DNA of 18,953 nucleotides from contig JAISGE010000119.1 of the NCBI GenBank assembly GCA_031263265.1, positions 1 through 18,953 on the forward strand, read 5' to 3'. The number at the start of each line of letters is the position of its first letter. The first letter of the stretch is position 1. This stretch comes from Treponema sp. (GTDB lineage Bacteria > Spirochaetota > Spirochaetia > Treponematales > Breznakiellaceae). The notes beneath the pieces are model-generated. The model saw only the letters and a list, made by a program, of their open reading frames with translations. It did not search any database and was not told the DNA's origin. The translations under genes were made by a program, and so were the position numbers. Below are positions 7,660 to 15,456 of this stretch, piece by piece.

Positions 7660-8217
7660 ATGACCACCGAAGAGATGCTGCGGCTGAATGGAACCCACCT
7701 TGCCCCGTATATGCAGCTTGCCACTGCGCTGATAGGTAAAGTACGGGAAGGAGGGGGAAATATGTTCAGGCACCAACTGGATACTATGGCTACCCTCATT
7801 GATTATGGGTATGTAGATTCGGTGCTCCTTAAGGCGTCGATTGTCCATGATCTTATCGAGGATGTACCGGATTTCAACCATAATCTCCTCTTATCCGTGG
7901 ATTATGAAAGCCCTGCGGTGTATGATCTGGTACTGGAGGTTACCCGTTTCCCTGAGGAGACCAAGGCTGAATTTCTGACCCGGATCCTAGAAAGCGGATC
8001 CCGGTATGCCAAGACCCTCAAAGTAGCGGATCGGATCTCCAACATGATTGCCTTAGGCTTTGTCGTAAACACCGCGTTTATTGACCGGTACACTGAAGAA
8101 ACGGTGAAGTACATTTTTCCCATCGCTCAAGAAGTGGATAAGTCCATGTTAGCAGAACTCCAATCCTTGGTGGTATCCCGTAGGAAGTATGTATTAGCCT
8201 TATCAAAAGAACTATGA
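7660..8217 (+). CDS. HD-domain protein, probable small (p)ppGpp hydrolase
   Basis: A 185-residue all-helical protein. It carries the metal and catalytic residues of the RelA/SpoT hydrolase domain in the right order: His38 (MFRHQLDT), His63-Asp64 with Glu67-Asp68 (VHDLIEDV), and Asp124 with Asn128 (KVADRISNM, compare KLADRLHNM in SpoT). No synthetase, TGS or ACT domain follows, so it is a stand-alone hydrolase-like protein. From family knowledge it would remove the 3'-pyrophosphate of (p)ppGpp; another nucleotide substrate is possible. GGGAGG before the ATG sets the start, and it lies 42 bases after valS, which suggests co-expression with a tRNA-charging enzyme. It converges with the TPR gene with only 12 bases between stops and no clear terminator. 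Confidence 0.75.
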   Translation: MTTEEMLRLNGTHLAPYMQLATALIGKVREGGGNMFRHQLDTMATLIDYGYVDSVLLKASIVHDLIEDVPDFNHNLLLSVDYESPAVYDLVLEVTRFPEETKAEFLTRILESGSRYAKTLKVADRISNMIALGFVVNTAFIDRYTEETVKYIFPIAQEVDKSMLAELQSLVVSRRKYVLALSKEL

Positions 8218-8229
8218 TGCAGATCAGTA

Positions 8230-9360
8230 TCAACCTTTAAAATACTCTTGGGCCACCGGATCCTGGGGGTCCAGTTCCAGGACCGTGCGGAAAAAGCCTG
8301 CTGCTTCTTGAGGGTTTCCGGTTTTAAGCGCGAGGATTCCCAGGTTGGAAATGATCTTCACATTTTCTGGTTCTTTCCAAAGGGCTGCTTCAAGCTCTTT
8401 CCGGGCCCCCCCATGATCTCCACTTTCCATGAGGCATATAGCCAATTCGTTCCGGGTATCGCTGGTATCCCCACCCAGCTCTATGGCCTTTCTGAAAGCC
8501 TCAATCCCATCATGCCAACGGCCCAGCATCCTCAGTCCCCAGCCCAGGAGAAACCAGCCGTTCCAAACATCAGGATGGCGTTCCAAGAAATTCCCGATCT
8601 TGGGAAGCCCCTGGGCTGGGTCACCTTCCCGAATGTAATCATAAGCCTCCCGGAACGCCGTATCATCCAAGTTATGGCTTTGGATTTCTTCCAGGATCCG
8701 GGCAGCTTGTTCCCGCTTTTCAGGTTCATCCCCCAGTTGGAGATAGGTCTGAAAACAATCCCGAGCTTCTTCAAAGTTTCGCCGCTTCATAAAGAAAAAA
8801 CCCGCGTTAAAAACGCCATCGGGAAAAGGAGGGTGGAACTCCAGTACTGCTTGGTAGGCTTTATAGGCCGCATCCTGTGCAGCTTCAGCTTCTAGCCGGG
8901 CATCAGCCTGTTCTTCCAGAATCAGCGCCCGGTTGAGAAACAAGTCCGGTAAACCAGGAAAAAGCCCTACCAACAGGTCTATAATTTCCAAGGCCAGATC
9001 ATAATCCCCATTACGGGCCTTGAGGAGCGCTGCAGTGGTAAATTCAGTCAAAATATTCGGCTTAACCGCGAGAACAAAACCCCGATAGTACGAGGCATCC
9101 TTTCCTTCAGGATCCGCGGTAAGCACCCGAAGCATCCCTGCGATGATCATTTCCCAGGAAAGTTCCTCCAGATCCAAGGTCTGTGCCCCGGGGGCCAATT
9201 CTACCGGAATCGGAATCGCAGGATCAATGACAAAACTCGCTCCTGAATGGGGAGATACCGCTTCAATCGGTCCCCGTAAGGATTCAGGAACTGCTAAAAA
9301 CACTATTTTTTCGTTATACTGGGGAGTTTGCCGGACTTCGACCGGGTTTTCTCTGTTCAT
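8230..9360 (-). CDS. TPR-repeat protein
   Basis: A 376-residue protein with no signal peptide or membrane segment. Residues 1-100 are a unique N-terminal region. Tetratricopeptide units then follow at roughly 105-137, 182-215, 266-297, 301-332 and 335-367; the last three are clearest (WFLLGWGLRMLGRWHDGIEAF, then NELAICLMESGDHGGARKEL, then NLGILALKTGNPQEAAGFF as pieces of consecutive repeats). Such proteins act as scaffolds for protein partners. The start codon lies six bases after the PilZ gene stop, with GGGCGG as a modest ribosome-binding site, so both are almost certainly one operon. That points to a role alongside the c-di-GMP receptor, but no specific partner can be named. Confidence 0.85.
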   Translation of the reverse strand: MNRENPVEVRQTPQYNEKIVFLAVPESLRGPIEAVSPHSGASFVIDPAIPIPVELAPGAQTLDLEELSWEMIIAGMLRVLTADPEGKDASYYRGFVLAVKPNILTEFTTAALLKARNGDYDLALEIIDLLVGLFPGLPDLFLNRALILEEQADARLEAEAAQDAAYKAYQAVLEFHPPFPDGVFNAGFFFMKRRNFEEARDCFQTYLQLGDEPEKREQAARILEEIQSHNLDDTAFREAYDYIREGDPAQGLPKIGNFLERHPDVWNGWFLLGWGLRMLGRWHDGIEAFRKAIELGGDTSDTRNELAICLMESGDHGGARKELEAALWKEPENVKIISNLGILALKTGNPQEAAGFFRTVLELDPQDPVAQEYFKG

Positions 9361-9366
9361 ACCGCC

Positions 9367-10263
9367 CTAAGTCTCTATATCCTGAACATGCTCTGGGCTG
9401 AGAAACGTCTCTTGATCATTTTGATCCGCCCCTTCGCTTTGATCTATCCTGTCAGTCGCCCGTACCCGGGTAATATAATTGTTAATTCGTATTTTATATT
9501 TCATAGGTATTAAATCATCATAAAAAGATATACCCATAGCCACGAGATCTTTTCGGCCTTCAACGGTTTCCGCGTGGATAAATTTTCCCTTTAAGAAATA
9601 ACTTTCATGAGGTTCCTCAAAGTCTATATGGAGCACCACATCTCGGTCGTCAAGGTACTTGGCAATCCCCATGATGATAATTTTAGCACCATAGAACGAA
9701 AGGTCTCGTAATATACACTGCCGAGGCACTCCCTGAATAGAAACAGAACTCTCTTTTGACGCGATACCGATCTTACGTTGGTTTTTGTTGGTGATGATAA
9801 TCCGTTCCCCCCGCCGTTTGGAAGTACTCCGGGTGTTTGCAGCGGTATCCAGAATTCGTCCCAGGACTCCGATCAAATAATCTGGGGCTTGCTGGACAAA
9901 TTGCAAGGTAAACATAGCCATATCTTTCGCACCGCTATAAGGAACATAACCCATGGCTCGGACAGCTACAAAAAAGGTTACCGGATCCTCCCCTTCATGT
10001 TCTCGAAAACAAAACCTGATACTTGCCCCGTTGTTAGCCTCTTGGAGGCTTTGAATTATTCCTGATTGGGTACGGATTAAGATCTTCACGGTCTGGAGAG
10101 AAGATGAATAAATAACACAGGGCCATAATTTTCCCATACATTTTAGACATACTTGCTTTGCCACGAGTCCGGTAACCTCAAGAATTTCTTTATTAAAGAT
10201 TACCTCATTGGTTTTATACTGTTCATAATAGGCGGTTAGCTGTGGCCTACTCAAAGTACTCAT
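9367..10263 (-). CDS. PilZ-domain c-di-GMP receptor
   Basis: A 298-residue cytoplasmic protein. The C-terminal PilZ barrel (about 148-265) has both c-di-GMP contacts intact: RRGER at 150-154 (RxxxR) and DLSFYG at 187-192 (DxSxxG). The N-terminal 140 residues form a second domain of the kind seen before PilZ in spirochaete receptors (PilZN-like, by comparison from memory with PlzA). It therefore probably binds c-di-GMP and changes motility, envelope or another partner. The last 30 residues are acidic and probably disordered. There is no ribosome-binding site before the ATG, and a strong promoter places the transcription start at or within one or two bases of it, so the mRNA looks leaderless. 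The TPR gene follows after six bases. Confidence 0.88.
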   Translation of the reverse strand: MSTLSRPQLTAYYEQYKTNEVIFNKEILEVTGLVAKQVCLKCMGKLWPCVIYSSSLQTVKILIRTQSGIIQSLQEANNGASIRFCFREHEGEDPVTFFVAVRAMGYVPYSGAKDMAMFTLQFVQQAPDYLIGVLGRILDTAANTRSTSKRRGERIIITNKNQRKIGIASKESSVSIQGVPRQCILRDLSFYGAKIIIMGIAKYLDDRDVVLHIDFEEPHESYFLKGKFIHAETVEGRKDLVAMGISFYDDLIPMKYKIRINNYITRVRATDRIDQSEGADQNDQETFLSPEHVQDIET

Positions 10264-10270
10264 TATATGT

Positions 10271-10300
10271 ACTATAAAACGATTCTCAAAATACTGTCAA
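10271..10300 (-). promoter_or_regulatory. Promoter of the PilZ-TPR operon (leaderless)
   Basis: On the minus strand a perfect TTGACA (10300-10295) is followed after 18 bases by TATAGT (10276-10271, 5/6). Only seven bases separate the -10 from the ATG at 10263, so transcription should begin at, or one base before, the start codon. The TATAAT nearer the ATG is too far from the -35 and overlaps the start codon. Confidence 0.6.
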
Positions 10301-10332
10301 TCACAAAAAAGTATAAATATGATTAAAACTAA

Positions 10333-10350
10333 CAATTTTTCTAAAAATTG
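10333..10350. repeat. Perfect AT-rich inverted repeat, possible terminator
   Basis: CAATTTTT at 10333-10340 and AAAAATTG at 10343-10350 form a perfect hairpin. Read on the minus strand it lies 90 bases after the 129-aa gene and is followed by TTAGTTTT, so it could be a weak terminator for that gene ahead of the PilZ promoter. Confidence 0.4.
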
Positions 10351-10403
10351 AAGTTTTTGAACAATCTTATGGGAATCTTGCTGAGAAAAAGCAAACCTTT
10401 ACA

Positions 10404-10421
10404 CTGATAAATCGTTATCAG
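10404..10421. repeat. Perfect inverted repeat after the 129-aa gene
   Basis: CTGATAA (10404-10410) and TTATCAG (10415-10421) flank a four-base centre, 20 bases beyond the stop of the minus-strand 129-aa gene. There is no T-tract directly after it. It may stabilise the mRNA end, or be a protein-binding site; it lies over 100 bases from the PilZ promoter. Confidence 0.4.
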
Positions 10422-10441
10422 ACCGTGCTTACCCTCAAATC

Positions 10442-10831
10442 CTAGGCTACCAGCTCAAAGAGCACCCCAACGGGAGCGGTAGGAATAGACTGGTACGGTA
10501 TGGGGGCCAGGCCTATTCGCTGGCTTTGACGAATCTGCTGTTCGTATTCCTCGATCAAGACGTCTATATGTTCATCTGAAAGCATACCCTCCACCGGGTT
10601 TCTCTTTTCCTTCATTTCATTCAATCGATCAATAAGGGAATCAAGAATTTTTAGTTTCGTTATAGGTACACCCTGGATCCCTTCCGGCGCAGGAACTCCG
10701 GAAACATGCTCAAATTGAGCATAGATATACTGTACCGGAACTACAGGCAGAGACATTTTTTTACCTCTGGACGTACCAGGCATATAGCTTATACTGAACA
10801 TACTATTTGTATGTACCATGGTATGTATCAT
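10442..10831 (-). CDS. Small cytoplasmic protein of unknown function
   Basis: A 129-residue protein I do not recognise. It has a very good ribosome-binding site (AAGGAG, seven bases before the ATG), which supports it being real. Residues 1-30 include an odd MIHTMVHT start encoded by a near-palindrome around ACCATGGT; Met11 or Met26 are alternative starts. Then comes a strand-like segment (VPVQYIYAQFEH), a stretch rich in Pro and Gly (GVPAPEGIQGV), an amphipathic helix (LKILDSLIDRLNEMKEK), a second helix (DEHIDVLIEEYEQQIRQSQ) and a hydrophobic tail ending LFELVA. No signal peptide or membrane segment. It stands alone between the PilZ-TPR and cys operons, on the same strand as both. Confidence 0.7.
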   Translation of the reverse strand: MIHTMVHTNSMFSISYMPGTSRGKKMSLPVVPVQYIYAQFEHVSGVPAPEGIQGVPITKLKILDSLIDRLNEMKEKRNPVEGMLSDEHIDVLIEEYEQQIRQSQRIGLAPIPYQSIPTAPVGVLFELVA

Positions 10832-10850
10832 CTTGTTACTCCTTAATCTT

Positions 10851-10879
10851 ATTATCTATACCAAACAGCCTACACACAA
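10851..10879 (-). promoter_or_regulatory. Possible promoter of the 129-aa gene
   Basis: On the minus strand TTGTGT (10879-10874), a 17-base spacer and GATAAT (10856-10851, 5/6) end about 20 bases before the ATG. The -35 is poor, so support comes mainly from the -10 and the position in AT-rich DNA. Confidence 0.35.
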
Positions 10880-10955
10880 GAATAATTATAAGAAAATATG
10901 GATTTTTATATGATAAGAGTGCGCTTTCGCGGTGAATGCGGGGTTAAACGTGTCC

Positions 10956-12305
10956 TTAAAATCGGTGGGGAAAATAACGCTTCAATAAGGCGAAAAGCTC
11001 CTCTTCAAAATCATCGGGTATTGCTTGTATTTTTTGCGGTTCCTCGACCGCTTCAAGGACAATACCGCCTCCTGCAGCGTTGTACGCATCAACAATGACA
11101 AAGCGTCCAAGAGAAGGATTATCGTAGAAAGAGGATACACCAATGGGACGGGAAAGCCGGAGGGTAACGCAACCACAATCGTGCCGCCGCAATTCAGTAT
11201 AGTCTCCGTCCCGATCTCCCAAAAACCGCTCTATACGTTCCAGTCGGGCATCAACCTTGGCGCTTCCCAACTTAAAGAGGTAGGGCTTATAGAAGGTCAG
11301 GGGCTTTTCCCCAAGCCATATCAGGTTGGCCTTGATTTCCGTACTTACCCGAACCGGGGCCTGCTCGTCCGTGCGGATCATCACTTCCCCCCGTTTGACA
11401 TAGATATCTTCTTCCAGAGTAAAGCCGCTGGCTTCATTCGTTTTAGCAATGACCTTAGACGGAGCATTCCAGACTTCGATGGTTTTAATATGCGCGGTTT
11501 TACGGGAGGGTAAAAAGCGTACCTCATCCCCGACCTTTACCTCTCCACTAACAATGGTTCCTGCATAGATCCGTCGCTGATCGTTGTCATTACTAAATCG
11601 GTACACATCTTGTACCGGCATGGCAAAAAACCCATGTTCATTGGAAGGGGGATTATGGAAGCTGTCCAAAACCTCCAGAATGGTTTTTCCCTCATACCAG
11701 GGCATCTCAGGCGCTCTGGTACTGATGTTCTTTCCCTCTCGAGCACTGATGGGTACAAAGGCCAAGGGCTTCACCTTGAGGGTTTCCAAATAGGTCCCGT
11801 ATTCCTGCCGGATGCTGTTAAAAACCTGTTCATCATACTGGAGGGCATCCAGTTTATTCACCGCTACCAAGACCTGGGAAATCCCCAGCAATGACAGCAA
11901 AAGGCCATGACGCCGGGAATTTTCCGCAACCCCCTCTAGGGCATCGATCACCAGTACCGCAGCAACTGCCCGGGACGCACCGCTTAACATGTTCCGCAAG
12001 AATTCGATATGCCCTGGGGCATCGATGATGATGTATTCCCGCAGCTTGCTCTTAAAAAATATCCGCGCGCTATCTATCGTTATACCCTGTTTCTGCTCGT
12101 CGTCTAAGGCATCCAACAAGAAGGCGTATTCAAAGACCCGGCCGTTCTTTTTACACGAGTCCTGCACTGCCTGGAGTTTGCCCTCAGGCAACGAGCGGGT
12201 GTCCGTCAAGAGCCGACCTACCAGGGTACTCTTCCCATGATCCACGTGACCGGTGATAACGATATTCATCCGCTCCAAAGGGGTAAACCCTTGTTCTTCC
12301 GCCAT
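10956..12305 (-). CDS. cysN: Sulfate adenylyltransferase GTPase subunit (EF-1alpha-like CysN)
   Basis: With CysD it makes adenylyl sulfate (APS) from ATP and sulfate, the unfavourable reaction being driven by GTP hydrolysis. The 449-residue protein has the G motifs of a translation-factor GTPase: GHVDHGKST (19-27), DAPGH (95-99) and NKLD (150-153), followed by two beta-barrel domains. Its P-loop reads GHVDHGKST instead of the GSVDDGKST of E. coli CysN, which marks a more EF-1alpha-like subtype; its neighbour CysD makes the assignment firm. No CysC (APS kinase) domain is attached, which agrees with an APS-type reductase upstream. Its ATG overlaps the CysD stop by one base (TAATG), so the two are translated together. 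It is the last gene of the cysHDN operon. Confidence 0.9.
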   Translation of the reverse strand: MAEEQGFTPLERMNIVITGHVDHGKSTLVGRLLTDTRSLPEGKLQAVQDSCKKNGRVFEYAFLLDALDDEQKQGITIDSARIFFKSKLREYIIIDAPGHIEFLRNMLSGASRAVAAVLVIDALEGVAENSRRHGLLLSLLGISQVLVAVNKLDALQYDEQVFNSIRQEYGTYLETLKVKPLAFVPISAREGKNISTRAPEMPWYEGKTILEVLDSFHNPPSNEHGFFAMPVQDVYRFSNDNDQRRIYAGTIVSGEVKVGDEVRFLPSRKTAHIKTIEVWNAPSKVIAKTNEASGFTLEEDIYVKRGEVMIRTDEQAPVRVSTEIKANLIWLGEKPLTFYKPYLFKLGSAKVDARLERIERFLGDRDGDYTELRRHDCGCVTLRLSRPIGVSSFYDNPSLGRFVIVDAYNAAGGGIVLEAVEEPQKIQAIPDDFEEELFALLKRYFPHRF

Positions 12306-13183
12306 TACATGTACCCTGCTTTGCGGAGCGTTTCCAGTGTGCCGCCTCCGTCCAGGTCTTGAGCCCTCCCTGAACGTTCTGCAATGTTCCTGAATTTTCC
12401 GCTTAAAAGTTCTTCAATAATTTCTTTGGGATTCCGCGCTTCAGACTCAACCGGACTTGTACAGGGATAACAGCCCAAGGAACGGTACCGGGTATTATCC
12501 CCCTGATTGTAGTAGAGGGGGATCGTAGGGATCTGTTCCCGGTCAATGTATTCCCAGATGTTAAGCTCGGTCCATTCCAGCAAAGGATGAACCCGGACAT
12601 GGGTTTTTGGGGCAAATTCGGTCTTATACAGGTTCCACAGTTCCGGCGGCTGCGTGCTGGCATCCCATTCACTCTTTTCATCCCGGGCGGAAAAAACCCG
12701 CTCCTTGGAACGGCTGCCTTCTTCGTCACTGCGGGCACCTACAATCACCGCATGGTACGGCTCCGCGTGTTCCACTTCCTCCCAATCATCCCGCTTGGGA
12801 TCATAGACCCGTCTCGTACCGGTTCCGTCCAGGGTATCTTTCAAGGCTAAGGTTTTAAGCTCCTGGCAACAGGAGATCCGGTCAAGCCCTTCCGGGAAGC
12901 TGCGCTTGGCAGCCAAGGCCACCTTGTTCTGTCCCACCACCAGCCGTAGTTTTAAGTCCCTGGCAAGCCAATCCCGATAGGCGATCATTTCGGGGATCTT
13001 ATAGTTCGTATCAATATGGATGAGTTCAAAGGGCACATGCCCGAAAAAAGCCTTTTTCGCCAGCCACAGAAGGACCGTACTATCCTTACCAATAGACCAG
13101 AGCATCCCGATGTTCTTGAAAGACTTATACGCTTCCCGAATGATGAAGACGCTTTGGGATTCCAACATATCCAGCTTATTCAT
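12305..13183 (-). CDS. cysD: Sulfate adenylyltransferase catalytic subunit
   Basis: Catalytic, PP-loop ATP-pyrophosphatase half of ATP sulfurylase. The 292-residue protein has the PP-loop SIGKDST (30-36), the ATP/sulfate-binding segment GARSDEEGSRSKERVFSAR (149-167) and LGCYPCT (236-242), all as in CysD. The open frame starts at 13222, but the internal ATG at 13183 is preferred. It gives MNKLDMLESQS, the usual family start, and forms an ATGA overlap with the cysH stop, the classic arrangement for coupled translation. The stop overlaps the cysN start. Length is close to the usual 300 residues. Confidence 0.95.
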   Translation of the reverse strand: MNKLDMLESQSVFIIREAYKSFKNIGMLWSIGKDSTVLLWLAKKAFFGHVPFELIHIDTNYKIPEMIAYRDWLARDLKLRLVVGQNKVALAAKRSFPEGLDRISCCQELKTLALKDTLDGTGTRRVYDPKRDDWEEVEHAEPYHAVIVGARSDEEGSRSKERVFSARDEKSEWDASTQPPELWNLYKTEFAPKTHVRVHPLLEWTELNIWEYIDREQIPTIPLYYNQGDNTRYRSLGCYPCTSPVESEARNPKEIIEELLSGKFRNIAERSGRAQDLDGGGTLETLRKAGYM

Positions 13184-13863
13184 GTTTTTATGGTTCCTGC
13201 TTTTCTCAGATGAAGTCCACATTCTTTATGTTCAGGGTTTTCCCACCACCAACGACCTGCCCGGATATCCTCCCCTTCCTTAACCGCCCTGGTGCAAGGG
13301 GCGCAGCCGATGCTCTTGAAGCCCTGGGCATAGAGGGGATGCAGGGGAAGGCCATACCGGTGAAGGTATACGGCAAGTTCCACTTCACTCCAGGAAACTA
13401 AGGGGTTTATCTTCATCAGCTTATGGGATTCATCATATTCAAGGATTTGCAGGTTGCTGCGCGTGGGTGACTGGGCCGCACGCAGCCCGGTTACCCAGAC
13501 GCTTTTTCCGGCTAAGGCCCGCTTGAGCGGCGCGACTTTTCGGACATTACAGCAATAATGCCGGTCTTCAAGACTTCCCCTCATGCCCCATTCCCCCAAT
13601 TTCTCCTCTACCTGCCTGACTTCATCAGGATCAGGGTAATACCGTTTAATGGGAATCTGGAAAAAGGCTTCCACCGCTTCGTGGTACCCTTGGGTCTCAG
13701 GAAAGAGTTTCAGGGTATCCAACGTAAATACTTCAAGGTCCCGCGGTTCCGCGGTACTGTGGAGCAGCAGATGCAATGCCGCCACATCTTCGGCCTGATA
13801 ACTAAAGGCCAGGGCAACAGGCCCTTGAATCCCCTCCAATATACCCGGTAGATCCATTTCCAT
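13180..13863 (-). CDS. cysH: Adenylyl-sulfate (APS) reductase, iron-sulfur type
   Basis: Reduces adenylyl sulfate to sulfite with thioredoxin-type electrons. The 227-residue protein belongs to the PAPS/APS reductase family. The pair Cys104-Cys105 (HYCCNVRKV) and the pair Cys187/Cys190 (GCAPCTRAV) are the four ligands of the 4Fe-4S cluster that marks the APS-using form. The catalytic Cys215 lies in the C-terminal KECGLH. GAGGATAGCCT before the ATG sets the start. It heads the cysHDN operon and overlaps cysD by four bases. The next enzyme needed, sulfite reductase, is not in the window. No clear promoter is visible in the 110 bases upstream: the best try, TTGTCT, 17 bases, TATGCT, is weak. Confidence 0.93.
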   Translation of the reverse strand: MEMDLPGILEGIQGPVALAFSYQAEDVAALHLLLHSTAEPRDLEVFTLDTLKLFPETQGYHEAVEAFFQIPIKRYYPDPDEVRQVEEKLGEWGMRGSLEDRHYCCNVRKVAPLKRALAGKSVWVTGLRAAQSPTRSNLQILEYDESHKLMKINPLVSWSEVELAVYLHRYGLPLHPLYAQGFKSIGCAPCTRAVKEGEDIRAGRWWWENPEHKECGLHLRKAGTIKT

Positions 13864-13934
13864 AGGCTATCCTCTATCCCTGATACCCTTTAGCAGGTAG
13901 GTTTGTATCATATCGAGTGAGCATATCCCTTTTC

Positions 13935-13953
13935 GCCTATTAAGACAATAGGC
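13935..13953. repeat. Inverted repeat between the cys operon and the lipoprotein gene
   Basis: GCCTATT (13935-13941) and AATAGGC (13947-13953) form a perfect 7-bp stem with a five-base loop. It lies 20 bases after the stop of the minus-strand flavodoxin/peptidase gene, so it may end that mRNA, although the minus-strand sequence after it (GAAAAGGG) lacks a T-tract. It also overlaps the only weak promoter candidate of cysH, so it could be an operator. Confidence 0.4.
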
Positions 13954-13973
13954 TTTCTAAACCGGTTCTGCAT

Positions 13974-15341
13974 TTACGTTCTTCCGGTTCCCAGGATCAG
14001 CAGCTCAGGATGGTACTCGAAGTGCATCGTGTCGTAGCGGGACCACCTGCCGCCCCAGATAAAGCCCTGTTCCTCGAAGGTCCGGATCACCGCGACCGGC
14101 GGATTTTGCCGTTTTTCTGCAGGAACCGTACGCCAGTCAATGCCCTTGGCCGCGGTCCATTGCCAGTAGGTTTCCATGCCCGCCTGGGTCTTCATCAGCA
14201 GATCCACCGCCGCACCGTAGGCGTGAAAACTGCGGTTTTGACTGCCTGCGATGTTCCGCCAGTTCCAGCCGGTAATGCTTGCGAGGTTATTGAGCCAGCG
14301 CGGTATCTCCGGGTCGTTCTTCGCCAATTCCTGAATACGCACATCCACCCGGCCTAGGGGCGCGGCAATGATCTCGTGGATTTGTACCTGCCGCCCCAAA
14401 AAATCGATCCATTGCTGGTGTGAGAAAGCCTCTGTTCTGGTACGGGCCTGCCAGAGGGTTTCAAAAAAAGGAGAACGGACCGCCCCTGCGTTTACAAAGG
14501 GACGATAGGCATGATAGGAAGCGAGAGCTTCCCTTCGGGAAATAATGCGGTTTACCGTATTTTGCCAGGGGCTTGCCTCATCCGGGCTGTCGGGAGGTTC
14601 CGGGGAATACCGGTACAGAAACTGGGGACGGAAACCCTCAGGCGCGGCCACCTCGTCCTGGGGGAGAAACCTACCCTGGGCATAGTACCAGCGGACCCCG
14701 TCCATTTCCAGGGTCCAGTCCTGGTCCTGAAAGACCGCCGGCCCAAGTCGCCCGTCGTAAGCCTCGGCAAACAACTTTACCATATCCTCCGCCTGATCTC
14801 CGCCGGCAGCCCGGCGCAGCCCCAGCTCGGTAAGCGCATCCTCGGCCCAGGTTCCGGCCATGCTCTCGATATCCTGCGCCTTTACCCGTGGGGCGAACAA
14901 AAAGCCCTGGCCAGGAAGGAACCGCTCCCCTTGTATGAGCCGCTCAAAGTCCCCGTTCAAATCTTCCGCCAAACCTGCGTCCGAGTCCTCCCGGCTGGTC
15001 CAGAAGGGGATGACCCTGCCGTCCATAAAGTCGGTTAAGGCAAGGAAATCCTCAAGCGCTACGGGGATACGGCCCTCCGCGAGGGATGCGCCCACAAAAA
15101 AGGTGTCGTAGCCGAGCAGGTCAGGCAGCGGCTTTTTGCCGTTTATGTCAAACAATTCGCCCCCGGTCTTTTGCGCGATAGCCCGCACAGCCCGCCGGGT
15201 ATTGCCGTCTTTGGCGAAATAGATGACCAGATTAGGCCCAGCCCGTTCATCGGGAATTACCACAATATCCTTCCGCTGGAAGGTGCAAGCGGCCAGACTG
15301 CACAACATGGTTAAAAAAGCACAAAATTGGCGTATTTTCAC
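13974..15341 (-). CDS. Lipoprotein with flavodoxin-like domain fused to an M15 peptidase
   Basis: A 455-residue protein with two unrelated domains. Residues 1-19 are a lipoprotein signal peptide ending LAAC (Cys19). Residues 36-175 look like a flavodoxin: a first strand NLVIYFA, then the FMN phosphate-loop-like KDGNTRR (44-50), YDTFFVGASLAEGRIP (78-93) and the strand VIPFWT (110-115). Residues 270-450 are an M15C (Ply500/VanY-like) zinc peptidase: SFHAYGAAVD gives ligands His373 and Asp380, and FIWGGRWSRYDTMHFEY gives catalytic Asp437 and ligand His440. Such enzymes cut peptide links in peptidoglycan. The start is a GTG after AAGGAA. A good promoter lies just upstream. A flavin domain on an envelope-anchored peptidase is unusual; whether it still binds FMN is unknown. 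Transcribed alone. Confidence 0.85.
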   Translation of the reverse strand: MKIRQFCAFLTMLCSLAACTFQRKDIVVIPDERAGPNLVIYFAKDGNTRRAVRAIAQKTGGELFDINGKKPLPDLLGYDTFFVGASLAEGRIPVALEDFLALTDFMDGRVIPFWTSREDSDAGLAEDLNGDFERLIQGERFLPGQGFLFAPRVKAQDIESMAGTWAEDALTELGLRRAAGGDQAEDMVKLFAEAYDGRLGPAVFQDQDWTLEMDGVRWYYAQGRFLPQDEVAAPEGFRPQFLYRYSPEPPDSPDEASPWQNTVNRIISRREALASYHAYRPFVNAGAVRSPFFETLWQARTRTEAFSHQQWIDFLGRQVQIHEIIAAPLGRVDVRIQELAKNDPEIPRWLNNLASITGWNWRNIAGSQNRSFHAYGAAVDLLMKTQAGMETYWQWTAAKGIDWRTVPAEKRQNPPVAVIRTFEEQGFIWGGRWSRYDTMHFEYHPELLILGTGRT

Positions 15342-15382
15342 TGTTTTTTCCTTATTTCCCTTTCTTCACGTTCTGTTTTCCT

Positions 15383-15411
15383 TTTATATAATCAATCAAA
15401 AAACCGGTCAA
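15383..15411 (-). promoter_or_regulatory. Promoter of the flavodoxin/peptidase lipoprotein gene
   Basis: On the minus strand TTGACC (15411-15406, 5/6), a 17-base spacer and TATAAA (15388-15383, 5/6) precede the GTG start by about 40 bases. This is one of the best promoter matches in the window. Confidence 0.65.
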
Positions 15412-15456
15412 TAGTGCAGGGCAGAGTGCGGCAATGCAGTTTCAGAAAAAGGGTTC

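Noticed and set aside
13864..13973. cysH promoter TTGTCT, 17 bases, TATGCT
   Set aside because: Only 4/6 matches at both hexamers; mentioned with cysH but too weak to list as a feature.
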